Positions 63,661 through 64,000 of a stretch of DNA of 64,000 nucleotides are shown here, piece after piece. Every line of letters starts with the position of its first letter. Position 1 is the stretch's first letter. The stretch comes from Paraspadella gotoi. Its lineage: Eukaryota; Chaetognatha. The notes beneath the pieces are model-generated. The model saw nothing but the letters and a program-made list of their open reading frames with translations. It made no database searches and was not told the origin of the DNA. A program made the position numbers and the translations under genes. The stretch is taken from assembly GCA_051294375.1 (NCBI GenBank), contig JBJCIZ010000239.1, positions 3,654,461 to 3,718,460 of the forward strand, read 5' to 3'.

Positions 63661-64000
63661 ATTTACTTAAAACAATTAAGTTATGATCGAAAGAGTCGAT
63701 CAATTGTTACTTTGTTCAATGGAATACTTCTCTCGTCGGGCATTGCAATATGAGAATGTAACCCGGAGGCCCATTTGGGAAATACCGTCAGCTCATGACC
63801 ATTAGGTACCGGGATCGATCCTCAAGGTTACCTACTCGGCGGGAAACGTGAGGACGGCCGTAAACCGTAAACCGCCCAGACCCGCTCCATTGCATCTGAG
63901 GCGCACAGAAGATACGGAATAAACTTAAAACTCTGTCTGTCGGTTGAGATCCGTAACCGGAACATCTTTCCTCCTTTCTGTCAAAACCTAATTTGAAAAT

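Larger units (their letters stand above)
61770..64000. repeat. Cleaner copy of 46.1-47.3 kb joined directly to 56.5-58.1 kb
   Basis: The first 1.1 kb matches 46,061-47,270 and the rest matches 56,501-58,060, without the 9.2-kb segment that separates them in the other copy. The text here has intact palindromes, promoter boxes and triplet tracts, so it is the more accurate version. Confidence 0.8.

Overview
This is a stretch of animal (invertebrate) nuclear genome assembly. It is intron-rich, with short exons carrying good GT/AG splice sites inside introns of many kilobases. It is packed with simple repeats ((GA)n, (GAAA)n, (GAC/GTC)n), tRNA-headed SINEs and LTR retrotransposon pieces, and is broken by about 20 runs of N. 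There is no bacterial-style gene organisation; most long open frames are artefacts of GA, GAAA or GAC arrays or of N runs. I cannot name the taxon. A bilaterian invertebrate is the safest statement.

Main gene (about 2.9 to 33.3 kb, minus strand): a class A (rhodopsin-like) G-protein-coupled receptor, recovered here as eight exons. Splice phases agree at six of the seven junctions; the exon 4 to 5 junction and exon 1 need confirmation because of length and a gap. Together the exons give an N-terminus (TM1 lies in an N gap), TM2, loop 1, TM3 ending in NRY, TM4, TM5, loop 3, TM6 with FHIP and loop 3 outer. TM7 and the tail must lie beyond the left edge. The style resembles FMRFamide-receptor-like peptide receptors, which is a tentative family call.

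Nested gene (about 28.7 to 29.4 kb, plus strand): inside the receptor's largest intron and on the opposite strand, two exons look like a small secreted cysteine peptide precursor. A hydrophobic leader and a KRR-containing propeptide precede a terminal exon with C-x3-C-x9-C-x3-C, a stop and a poly(A) signal. The leader is split over three frames in this assembly.

Right part (34 to 64 kb): candidate exons of unknown genes (34.57, 36.08, 42.96, 59.3 to 60.2 kb), a cluster of six inverted CCAAT boxes (36.9 to 37.1 kb), and several large near-duplicates: 35.1-37.6 versus 37.6-40.5 kb, and 46.1-47.3 plus 56.5-58.1 versus 61.8-64.0 kb. One copy of each pair is full of single-base insertions, and the noisy copies adjoin 25-base N gaps. 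The simplest reading is that gaps were filled with unpolished long reads. The 47.3-56.2 kb insert present in only one copy carries a frameshifted Ty3/gypsy-type pol (protease, reverse transcriptase, RNase H) on the minus strand.

Elsewhere: LTR fragments with a 40-nt tRNA-Leu-complementary primer-binding site (8.0 kb), a dispersed repeat of about 250 bp in at least three copies, interstitial telomere-like tracts, and large face-to-face inverted trinucleotide arrays.
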